Shown here: piece by piece, positions 8,687-16,014 of the stretch
Position numbering within the stretch: the first letter of the stretch is position 1
Layout of the letters: each line of letters begins with the position of its first letter
Source: an uncultured Pelagibacteraceae bacterium
GTDB lineage: Bacteria > Pseudomonadota > Alphaproteobacteria > Pelagibacterales > Pelagibacteraceae
Direction: 5' to 3'
DNA: 41,480 nucleotides
Assembly (NCBI GenBank): GCA_902532565.1
Contig: CACAIR010000007.1
Coordinates: 1-41,480, forward strand
The notes under the pieces: model-generated
Database searches by the model: none
What the model was told of the DNA's origin: nothing
The model's input: only the letters and a program-made list of their open reading frames with translations
Made by a program: the position numbers and the translations under genes

Positions 8687-10492
8687 ATGCGTGAGTTTTT
8701 AAAAAAGAATATAACAATTATCATATTATTTATAATTACTCTATTTGTAGGTTTTTTTACATTTTTAACATTTATTGACAAAAGCATCATTGATTTAAAT
8801 CAACAAAATCTTCAATATTTATTAATTTCGAATATTTTTCTGTTGATATTATTGTTCATTTTTGTTTTTTTTGAAATAAAAAGATCAATTAATACTGACA
8901 TTGATAAAGATGGCATTTCCTCAAATAAAAAGTATATAACTTATTTTTCATTATTCACTCTGATACCATCTATCCTCATTTCAATTTTCTCTTTATTCTT
9001 ATTTTCTTTTGCGCTTGAAAAGTATTTTGATAAAAAAGTAACCACTGTAGTGAATAATTCATATGAATTAGCAAAAAACTATGTTCAAGATGTAAGAAAT
9101 AAAGTTGAATCAGACATAATTCTTATTGCATTTGATACAAATAAAAGTGCGAAATTCCTTAACGATAATGAAATAGAATATTTAAGATTTCTTAAAACAC
9201 AAAAATTAATTAGAGATATCGATGAAATACACATTATTGATCAAGATAAAAATTTGCTTTTTTCAAATTTAGATAATGTGAATCAATATGTGCCACCTTT
9301 AGATGAGGCTTTAAAATTAGTGTTGGAGGATGACAGGCCATTAAAAATTATTAACGCGCCTGAAAATATATCTGCTGCTATTATGAGACTTCAGGCTTTT
9401 GAAGGTAGATTTTTGTATGTTGTTAAATATTTAGATAAAAATATATCTAATTATTTGACTGAGTCTCAGGAAGCAATAAATTTCTATTATACAGTTGAAG
9501 AAAAAAGTTCAGGTATTAAAATTTCATTTGCAATAATTTACCTTATAATAGTTACTTTGTTATTATTTATCTCAATTACCATTGCAATTCGATTTTCGTC
9601 TAGATTTTTTAGATCTATTAATAATTTGATATTTGCATCATCGGCTATCGGTAAGGGCAACCTTGATATAAAAGTTCCAGAAATTAAAACTGATAAAGAT
9701 TTAGAAAGATTAAATTCAAATTTTAATTTAATGATAAAGAAATTAAAATCACAACAAGAAAGATTAATAATTAATGAAAAACATGAGGCTTGGGAAAATT
9801 TAGCAAGAAAATTAGCCCATGAAATTAAGAATCCTTTGACACCAATACAGTTAACAATTGATAGATTACAGAATAAATATTCAGATCATATTTCAAATAA
9901 TGATAAGGATAATTATAATGAAAATTTAAATATTATAAAAAATCAAATTAGACAGATTGGAAGTTTAGTTAATGAATTCTCAGATTTTGCTAGAATGCCA
10001 AAACCTATTCTCAAAGACAATGATTTATTAGAATTATTAAAAGAAAATATTAAACTTTTAAAAAAACTCGATAATGAAATTGATATTGAATTAAGTTCTA
10101 ATTCAGAGAAAGTTATATTTAATAGCGATAAAGAACAGCTAAGTAGAGTTTTTTTTAATTTAATAAAAAACTCTATTGAGAGTATTCATCAAAAAAATCA
10201 AAAAAATTCAAATTTTTCAAAGAAAATCACTATTGAAATTAATAAGTTTGATGACAATATTAATATTAAATTAATTGATAATGGTATAGGCTTTGGAATA
10301 TTAGCAAATAATATAAAAGATATATTAAATCCATATTTCACAACAAAAAAAAATGGAACTGGATTAGGTTTATCGATTGTAAATAAAATTATAAATGATC
10401 ATAATGGTAAAATTGAATTTATTGAAATTAATGATGGAGCTAAAATCCAAATACGTTTTGATTTAAATGATAGCAGAAATATTAATCGTTGA
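8687..10492 (+). CDS. ntrY: Sensor histidine kinase NtrY
   Basis: This is the membrane sensor kinase of the NtrY-NtrX two-component system, associated in alphaproteobacteria with nitrogen metabolism and respiration or envelope control. The 601-residue protein has three N-terminal membrane helices (about 8-30, 43-62, 85-113), an extracytoplasmic sensor region, a fourth helix (about 275-302) and a HAMP segment. The phosphoacceptor H378 sits in LARKLAHEIKNPLTP. The ATPase domain has N-box NLIKNSIES, G1 DNGIGFG and G2 GTGLGLSIV. HAMP runs almost directly into the H-box, so the PAS domain found in many NtrY proteins is missing, which fits the shorter length. It overlaps ntrX by 26 bases. Confidence 0.93.
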   Translation: MREFLKKNITIIILFIITLFVGFFTFLTFIDKSIIDLNQQNLQYLLISNIFLLILLFIFVFFEIKRSINTDIDKDGISSNKKYITYFSLFTLIPSILISIFSLFLFSFALEKYFDKKVTTVVNNSYELAKNYVQDVRNKVESDIILIAFDTNKSAKFLNDNEIEYLRFLKTQKLIRDIDEIHIIDQDKNLLFSNLDNVNQYVPPLDEALKLVLEDDRPLKIINAPENISAAIMRLQAFEGRFLYVVKYLDKNISNYLTESQEAINFYYTVEEKSSGIKISFAIIYLIIVTLLLFISITIAIRFSSRFFRSINNLIFASSAIGKGNLDIKVPEIKTDKDLERLNSNFNLMIKKLKSQQERLIINEKHEAWENLARKLAHEIKNPLTPIQLTIDRLQNKYSDHISNNDKDNYNENLNIIKNQIRQIGSLVNEFSDFARMPKPILKDNDLLELLKENIKLLKKLDNEIDIELSSNSEKVIFNSDKEQLSRVFFNLIKNSIESIHQKNQKNSNFSKKITIEINKFDDNINIKLIDNGIGFGILANNIKDILNPYFTTKKNGTGLGLSIVNKIINDHNGKIEFIEINDGAKIQIRFDLNDSRNINR

Positions 10493-11822
10493 TGATAATT
10501 CAGATATTAGAAACATTCTAAATCAAATGATTTTAGATGCTGGTTATAAAACTAGATTGGCAGCAAATTACAATCAAGCATTAAAAGAAATTGATAAAAA
10601 AATTCCAGATGTAGCAATTTTAGATGTTAAATTAGATAAAGGAGATAATGACGGTATCGAATTATTATCACATATAAAGTCAAAAAATAATGACGTTCCT
10701 GTAATAATGATTTCTGGTCATGCTAACATTGAAATGGCAATTAAATCATTAAAACATGGAGCTTTTGAATTTATAGAAAAACCCTTCGATCAGACAAGGT
10801 TATTGAATTTTATTTCAAGAGCTGTAGAAAATTTAAGTCTTAAAAGTCAGAATAAAGAATTTGAAAATAAACTTTTTTCTTCTTATGATTTAATTGGCGA
10901 TAGTAAGAATATTACATCTATAAGAGATCAAATAGAAAAGATTTCTATAACAGAAAGTAGAATAATTATCACTGGACCGTCAGGATCAGGAAAAGAGCTT
11001 ATTGCTAGAAAAATTCACAAACAATCTAAAAGAAAATTAAAACCATTTGTTATATTAAATGGAGCTTTATTAGATAATCATAAATATGAATTAGAGTTAT
11101 TTGGAGAGGAAAAAAAAGATGGCTCAATTTCTTATGGGGCTCTTGAAAAAGCAAATAAAGGTACGCTTTTAATTGATCATATATCTGAAATACCTTTAGA
11201 AATTCAATCAAAAATATTAAGAGTTTTAATTGATCAAAAATTCAAAAGAATAAATGGATCAAATGACATTAAAGTGGATGTAAGATTAATTTGCTCTTCT
11301 AACAAAGACCTTAAAAATGAAATTCAATTAGGAAATTTCAGGGAGGATCTTTATCATAGAATAAGTGTTTTTGAGATACAAGTTGACCCATTAAATAATA
11401 GGATTTCTGATATTCCATTGTTAATTAAATATTTTTCAGAAAAAATATTAAAGAATTATAATATTAAATATTTGGAGATAGATGAAAATGACAGTTATAT
11501 TCTTAACCATAACTGGAAAGGTAATGTTAGAGAGTTAAGAAACTTAATTGAAAGAATTGCAATTTTACAACCTGAAAATAAAGAAAAAATATCTAGTATT
11601 ATTAAAGAGTCTCTTAAAAATGATAATTTTCAGGATAAAATTACTGAAAATAGCCTATCAGTTCCATTAAAAGAAGCTAGAGAAAAGTTTGAAAAAGAGT
11701 ATTTAACTGTCCAATTGAAAAAATTTAATGGAAATATTTCAAAAACAGCAAATTTTGTTGGAATGGAAAGAAGTGCTCTTCATAGAAAGCTTAAAGGATT
11801 AGGAATTAAAGAATTCAATTAG
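10467..11822 (+). CDS. ntrX: NtrX response regulator with degenerate AAA+ domain
   Basis: This is the DNA-binding partner of NtrY. The 451-residue protein has a receiver domain with phosphoacceptor D53 (ILDVKLD) and K105 (IEKPF). An NtrC-type AAA+ domain follows, with intact Walker A GPSGSGK (170-176). A Fis-type helix-turn-helix closes it (NISKTANFVGMERSALHRKL). Two features are off-type. The sigma-54-contacting GAFTGA loop is absent; after ELFGEE comes KKDGSISYGALEKA, as in other NtrX proteins. The Walker B pair is D237-H238 (LLIDHISE) instead of Asp-Glu. It probably acts as a regulator without sigma-54 remodelling. It is followed directly by trkA with no gap. Confidence 0.93.
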   Translation: MIAEILIVDDNSDIRNILNQMILDAGYKTRLAANYNQALKEIDKKIPDVAILDVKLDKGDNDGIELLSHIKSKNNDVPVIMISGHANIEMAIKSLKHGAFEFIEKPFDQTRLLNFISRAVENLSLKSQNKEFENKLFSSYDLIGDSKNITSIRDQIEKISITESRIIITGPSGSGKELIARKIHKQSKRKLKPFVILNGALLDNHKYELELFGEEKKDGSISYGALEKANKGTLLIDHISEIPLEIQSKILRVLIDQKFKRINGSNDIKVDVRLICSSNKDLKNEIQLGNFREDLYHRISVFEIQVDPLNNRISDIPLLIKYFSEKILKNYNIKYLEIDENDSYILNHNWKGNVRELRNLIERIAILQPENKEKISSIIKESLKNDNFQDKITENSLSVPLKEAREKFEKEYLTVQLKKFNGNISKTANFVGMERSALHRKLKGLGIKEFN

Positions 11823-13208
11823 ATGAACATAATTATTTGTGGCGCAGGAAGAGTAGGTTTTACTATTGCAAAATTATTAAGTGAGCAAGGTCATTCTATA
11901 ACCATAATAGATCAATCAAGTGAAGATATCCAGAAAATTAACGATACTTTAGATGTCAAAGCAATCGTTGGAAAAGGAACATATCCATCAATTCTTGAAA
12001 AAGCGAATGCATCTGAAGCTGATATGATAATAGCTGTTACAAGAAATGATGAAATTAATATGTTAATTTGTCAAATAGCATATTCTATATTTAATATTCA
12101 AAAAAAAATAGCTAGAATTCGTTCACAAGATTATTTAAATCCTAAATTTACAAGAGTTTATAACAAAGAAAATTTACCAATTGATGTAATTATTTCTCCA
12201 GAAATTGAAATAGCAAAATCTATACAAAGAAAATTAGAGGCTCCAGGTGCTTTAGATAATGTGCCTTTTGCAAATAATAAAATAAGATTATTAGAAATTC
12301 TTATAAAAGAGGAATGCAAATCAATAGATATAAAGCTTAATGATTTGTCAAAAAAATATCCAAAACTAGAAGCTAATATTATTGCGATTAATAGAGAAGA
12401 TAAATTTTTTATTCCAAAAAAAAATGACTCTGTCAAAACAAATGACAAAATATATGTAATAATTAATTCATCTCAAATGGTAGAAACACTTAAAGCTTTT
12501 GGTCATGAAGAAAAAATATCTAAAAAAATCCTGATTATTGGTGGAGGAAATATTGGCTTTAACCTTGCAAAAAACATGGAGGAAACTTTAGAAACTGTAA
12601 GGGTAAAAATCGTAGAAAAAGATAAAGAACGTGCAGAATATCTTGCAAATGAGTTAAATAATACAATCATAATTAATGGTAATGGGCTGGATGAAGAAGT
12701 TTTAACTGAAGCAAATCTAGATGAGTCTGAAACAGTTTTGGCATTAACAAATGATGATGAAGATAATTTGATGGTCAGTGTACTTGTAGAGAAATTCGCT
12801 AAAGATACAAAAGAAGTTGATGACAAACGTACAATGGCACTAATTAATAAACCAAATTATACCCTTCTTCAATCTTCTTTAAAGATAGATGACATCATTG
12901 ATCCAAGAATGAATACAGTATCCAGTATTTTAAAGCATATTCATAAAGGTACAATTGAAAATGCCTATACAATTTCAAATGGTGAATATGAGGTAATAGA
13001 GGCAGAAATCGTAGAAACATCAGAATTAATAAATAAAGAAATTAAGAATGCAAATCTTCCAGATGAAATTAGAATTGGTGCAGTATTAAGAGATGATAAG
13101 GTTATTATTCCAAGATCTGATTTTATATTTCAAAAAGATGATAAAGTAGTATTCATTGCTAAAAAAGATTCAATACCAACTGTAGAAAATATATTTAGGT
13201 TAATTTAA
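11823..13208 (+). CDS. trkA: Trk potassium-uptake regulatory protein TrkA
   Basis: TrkA is the cytoplasmic nucleotide-binding gating subunit of the Trk potassium transporter. The 461-residue protein is a tandem of two RCK units. Each has a Rossmann NAD-binding fold (ICGAGRVGFTIAKLL near residue 4 and IIGGGNIGFNLAKNM near residue 237) followed by an RCK-C domain. This is the usual full-length two-repeat form. It begins on the base after the ntrX stop and is followed ten bases later by trkH, so sensor, regulator and potassium transporter appear to be one transcript. Many alphaproteobacteria have ntrX-trkA followed by hfq; here trkH takes that place. Confidence 0.95.
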   Translation: MNIIICGAGRVGFTIAKLLSEQGHSITIIDQSSEDIQKINDTLDVKAIVGKGTYPSILEKANASEADMIIAVTRNDEINMLICQIAYSIFNIQKKIARIRSQDYLNPKFTRVYNKENLPIDVIISPEIEIAKSIQRKLEAPGALDNVPFANNKIRLLEILIKEECKSIDIKLNDLSKKYPKLEANIIAINREDKFFIPKKNDSVKTNDKIYVIINSSQMVETLKAFGHEEKISKKILIIGGGNIGFNLAKNMEETLETVRVKIVEKDKERAEYLANELNNTIIINGNGLDEEVLTEANLDESETVLALTNDDEDNLMVSVLVEKFAKDTKEVDDKRTMALINKPNYTLLQSSLKIDDIIDPRMNTVSSILKHIHKGTIENAYTISNGEYEVIEAEIVETSELINKEIKNANLPDEIRIGAVLRDDKVIIPRSDFIFQKDDKVVFIAKKDSIPTVENIFRLI

Positions 13209-13218
13209 TTAAATTTTA

Positions 13219-14625
13219 ATGTTTGGTTTAAGAATTAGATATTTATGTTTCTTTTATGGTTTGATCGCTGTCTTATCTTTTTTTAATGTAGTATATTCAT
13301 ATTATTTAAATTTATATCTCAATCTTAATACTTATTATATAAGTCTATTCATTTCACTGTTAATCGCTTTAGTATTTTATAGATATGAAATAAAAAAAAT
13401 AAAAGTTACTATATTTGATAAGATCTTAACTGTATTTTTCGGCTATATAACAATTCCAATTATACTATCACTTCCTTTTTATTTTAGTATTTATAATTTA
13501 AGTTTTTTAAATTCTTTTTTTGAAGCAGTATCAGGATTTACATCAACTGGATTTACCATTTTTGAAAATATCAAACATATTGATCAAAGTTTAATTTTAT
13601 GGAGATCATCAATTCAATGGATTGGAGGCCTATATTTCTTATTTTCTATAATTTATCTAATTGATATTTATGATGAAAGTTTTAAGAAATCCCTAACGAA
13701 TTATCTATCATTTGATAATTCTGAAATTTTAAAACAATCTATTAAAATATTCTTATTATATTCGGGTCTTACACTCTTAATCTTTATAATCTTAAATTTA
13801 ATTTCAATTAGAATTTTTGACTCTTTGAACCTAGCATTTACAATTATTTCATCAGGTGGATTTTTACCAACAAATGAACTTTCGAATATATTAAAAAATA
13901 ATACTCAAATAATCATATTTTCTTTATTATTACTATTTTCCTATTTTAGTATTTTCTTTAGTTACAATTTATTATTTATAAAAAAAAAAAATATTAATTT
14001 TTTTTATGAGGATTTACATTTAATATTTTATTATTTAACTGTTGTTGCAATTTTCTTTTTGTTTTTTTCATTTAATAAAGAATTTTCAATAAATCTTCTT
14101 TCGGTTTCAAGCAGTATGTCTAATATTGGATTTTCTTTAAATTATGATCAAAAGAATTTAAATTTTATTTATTTGATTTTAGTTATAATTGGAGGATCTT
14201 TTTTTTCAACTAGTTCAGGCCTTAGATTTATCAAGATATATTCATTATTTAAATATTCACTTAATCAAATTTTATCCTTTAGCAAACCTAAAAATATTTT
14301 TATGAATAAACTGCTATTTACTGAAATTAATTTTGATTTTAAAGAAATTAATAAATATTTTTTAACGATAATAATATTTATATTATCTCTTTTTACGCTT
14401 ACAATTTTGCTTAGTTTTAGTTTATTAGATTTTGAAAGTGCTTTTAAACTTTCAATACTGACAATCATGAATACAGTCAATTCATCTGCCTATGGATTAT
14501 CTGATTTTAATTTTAATAACCTAAATTATTATACAAAATATTGTTTAATTTTATTTATGATAATAGGTAGAATAGAGTTATTAACAATATTGATAATTAT
14601 TAAAAATTTTCTTTTTAAAGATTAA
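13219..14625 (+). CDS. trkH: Trk potassium-uptake channel subunit TrkH
   Basis: TrkH is the inner-membrane potassium-conducting subunit that pairs with TrkA. The 468-residue protein is hydrophobic throughout with about ten membrane helices. The four pore-loop regions can be found: AVSGFTSTGFTIF (about 103-115), ISSGGFLPT (about 209-217), SSSMSNIGFS (about 298-307) and NTVNSSAYGLSDF (about 418-430). RSSIQWIGGLYF after loop 1 and FFSTSSGLRFIKIY after loop 3 are family hallmarks. Very low complexity (Ile, Leu, Phe, Ser, Asn) reflects the AT-rich genome. It is the last gene before tRNA-Arg, with no terminator visible between them. Confidence 0.9.
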   Translation: MFGLRIRYLCFFYGLIAVLSFFNVVYSYYLNLYLNLNTYYISLFISLLIALVFYRYEIKKIKVTIFDKILTVFFGYITIPIILSLPFYFSIYNLSFLNSFFEAVSGFTSTGFTIFENIKHIDQSLILWRSSIQWIGGLYFLFSIIYLIDIYDESFKKSLTNYLSFDNSEILKQSIKIFLLYSGLTLLIFIILNLISIRIFDSLNLAFTIISSGGFLPTNELSNILKNNTQIIIFSLLLLFSYFSIFFSYNLLFIKKKNINFFYEDLHLIFYYLTVVAIFFLFFSFNKEFSINLLSVSSSMSNIGFSLNYDQKNLNFIYLILVIIGGSFFSTSSGLRFIKIYSLFKYSLNQILSFSKPKNIFMNKLLFTEINFDFKEINKYFLTIIIFILSLFTLTILLSFSLLDFESAFKLSILTIMNTVNSSAYGLSDFNFNNLNYYTKYCLILFMIIGRIELLTILIIIKNFLFKD

Positions 14626-14653
14626 ATATGTAATATATATTTATAAAAATTTT

Positions 14654-14730
14654 GCGCCCTTAGCTCAGCTGGATAGAGCATCGGTTTTCTAAACCGAGGG
14701 TCGGAGGTTCGAATCCTCCAGGGCGCGCCA
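14654..14730 (+). tRNA. tRNA-Arg (anticodon UCU)
   Basis: A 77-base cloverleaf. The acceptor stem GCGCCCT pairs with AGGGCGC, the D arm has AGCTCAGCTGGATAGAGC, and the anticodon stem TCGGT/ACCGA encloses loop TTTCTAA. The T arm has GGTTCGAATCC. Discriminator G and CCA are encoded. The anticodon TCT reads AGA and AGG; AGA is the arginine codon most used in the surrounding genes, so this is probably a heavily used tRNA. Confidence 0.97.
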
Positions 14731-14774
14731 AAATAACCCGTTTTTTGATATAAAATTTTACTTGACTAGAATTT

Positions 14775-14806
14775 AAGAAAATTAATTTACCAAATTAATT
14801 TTTCTT
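14775..14806. repeat. AT-rich inverted repeat upstream of aapJ
   Basis: AAGAAAATTAATTT and AAATTAATTTTTCTT face each other across a three-base spacer, with one extra T in the right arm. It lies 45 bases after tRNA-Arg and about 92 bases before the aapJ start. It could be a transcription end for the tRNA, an operator, or chance in AT-rich DNA. There is no GC-rich stem or T tract typical of an intrinsic terminator. Confidence 0.5.
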
Positions 14807-14833
14807 GAAGACTTATTTCTTACATGATTAAAT
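14805..14833 (+). promoter_or_regulatory. Candidate promoter for aapJ
   Basis: TTGAAG (14805-14810) and TTAAAT (14828-14833) are spaced by 17 bases, a modest match to a housekeeping promoter. It would give a leader of roughly 60 bases containing the palindromes below. TTGACT at 14762 is an alternative -35 without a convincing partner. Low confidence. Confidence 0.25.
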
Positions 14834-14840
14834 TATATAT

Positions 14841-14878
14841 ATTCAAATTAATTTTTGAATTATTTGTTAACAAATAAT
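14841..14878. promoter_or_regulatory. Paired palindromes in the aapJ leader (possible operator)
   Basis: Two adjacent inverted repeats lie just before the aapJ ribosome-binding site. The first is ATTCAAA-6 nt-TTTGAAT (14841-14860). The second is a perfect 20-base palindrome, ATTATTTGTTAACAAATAAT (14859-14878), centred on GTTAAC. The second ends ten bases before the AAGGAAG ribosome-binding sequence. Dyad symmetry at this place fits a repressor or activator site, or a messenger hairpin controlling translation. AT-rich DNA makes such palindromes easier to get by chance, so function is inferred. Confidence 0.4.
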
Positions 14879-14898
14879 AATAACTAAAAGGAAGAATA

Positions 14899-15939
14899 AT
14901 GTTTAAATACTTAAAACAATTATTTTCTTTAGTTGCTATGGTTGCTGTATTGTTTACTTTTACAACAGAGACTATGGCTGCTAAAAAATCTAAGACACTT
15001 AAAAACACTCAAAAAAAGGGTTTTGTAAGATGTGGAGTATCTCAAGGTCTCCCAGGATTTTCTAATGCTGATGCTGCTGGAAATTGGACTGGGATAGATG
15101 TTGATGTATGTAGAGCTGTAGCTGCTGCTGTATTAGGTGATGCAAACAAAGTTAAGTTTACGCCACTAAGTGCTAAAGAAAGATTTACGGCTTTAACTTC
15201 TGGTGAGATAGATATCTTATCAAGAAACACAACTTGGACACTTTCTAGAGACGCTGATATCGGGCTTACTTTCGTTGGAGTAAATTTTTACGATGGTCAA
15301 GGTTTCATGGTTAGAAAAAGTTCTGGTATTACTTCAACAAGCCAATTCAAAGATGGTATCTCAGCTTGTACAAACATTGGTACAACAACTGAGTTAAATA
15401 TGAGAGACTTTTTTAATTCAAAAGGAATCAAATATGAACCAGTAGCTTTTGAAAAAGCTGACGAAGTTGTAGCTGCATATGATGCTGGTAGATGTGATAC
15501 ATACACTACCGATAAATCAGGTCTAGCTGCACAAAGAACAAAAATGTCTAATCCAGATGAACACATTGTATTACCTGAAACTGTTTCTAAAGAGCCATTA
15601 GGTCCTGTAGTAAGACAGGGTGACTCAGTATGGGAAGATATCGTAAGATGGTCTTTAAATACAATGATCGAAGCTGAAGAATATGGAATTACTTCAGCAA
15701 ATGCTGATATGATGAAAACTTCAGATAACCCAGCTATCAAAAGATTAGTTGGAGCTGAAGGTGAAATGGGTGCAGCATTTGGACTAGATAATGAGTGGAA
15801 CTTAAGAATTATCAAGCAAGTTGGAAACTATGGTGAAAGCTATAAGAGAAACATAGCTGACACTGGTATTTTACCAGACAGAGGTCCAAATGAATTATGG
15901 ACTAAAGGTGGTATTTTATACGTTCCACCATCAAGATAA
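14899..15939 (+). CDS. aapJ: General L-amino-acid ABC transporter, periplasmic binding protein
   Basis: AapJ (YhdW-type, SBP family 3) captures amino acids in the periplasm and delivers them to AapQMP. The 346-residue protein starts with a signal peptide, MFKYLKQLFSLVAMVAVLF and on to a likely cleavage after TMA near residue 27. Family segments VRCGVSQGLPGFS, GIDVDVCRAVAAAV, RNTTWTLSRDADIGL and the closing GPNELWTKGGILYVPPSR follow. It has one of the few good ribosome-binding sequences in the window (AAGGAAG, five bases from the ATG). Its composition is richer in Gly, Ala and Thr than its neighbours, both signs of high expression. A strong terminator follows, separating it partly from aapQ. 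Confidence 0.95.
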   Translation: MFKYLKQLFSLVAMVAVLFTFTTETMAAKKSKTLKNTQKKGFVRCGVSQGLPGFSNADAAGNWTGIDVDVCRAVAAAVLGDANKVKFTPLSAKERFTALTSGEIDILSRNTTWTLSRDADIGLTFVGVNFYDGQGFMVRKSSGITSTSQFKDGISACTNIGTTTELNMRDFFNSKGIKYEPVAFEKADEVVAAYDAGRCDTYTTDKSGLAAQRTKMSNPDEHIVLPETVSKEPLGPVVRQGDSVWEDIVRWSLNTMIEAEEYGITSANADMMKTSDNPAIKRLVGAEGEMGAAFGLDNEWNLRIIKQVGNYGESYKRNIADTGILPDRGPNELWTKGGILYVPPSR

Positions 15940-15960
15940 TTAAAGTTATAAAATAATTGA

Positions 15961-15992
15961 AAAGGGCTAGATTTATCTAGCCCTTTTTTTTT
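15961..15992 (+). terminator. Intrinsic terminator after aapJ
   Basis: AAAGGGCTAGAT pairs with ATCTAGCCCTTT around a two-base gap, followed by a run of nine T. This is the clearest rho-independent terminator in the window. Lying between the binding-protein gene and the permease genes, it should make most transcripts end after aapJ, giving an excess of binding protein over membrane components. Confidence 0.93.
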
Positions 15993-16014
15993 AAACTCAT
16001 ATATTATCAAAATT

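Noticed and set aside
12158..12826. Two long antisense open frames within trkA
   Set aside because: They are shadows of the AT-rich sense codons, rich in Ser, Leu and Phe, with no start signals or family resemblance.
14654..14730. tRNA-Arg as an integration site for a mobile element
   Set aside because: I saw no second copy of its 3' end, no integrase and no foreign-looking genes downstream; the neighbours are ordinary transporter genes.
15297..15815. A 172-codon open frame antisense to aapJ
   Set aside because: It lies wholly within a clear periplasmic binding-protein gene, its translation is Ser/Pro/Thr-rich with no recognisable domain, and it is explained by the codon bias of the sense strand.
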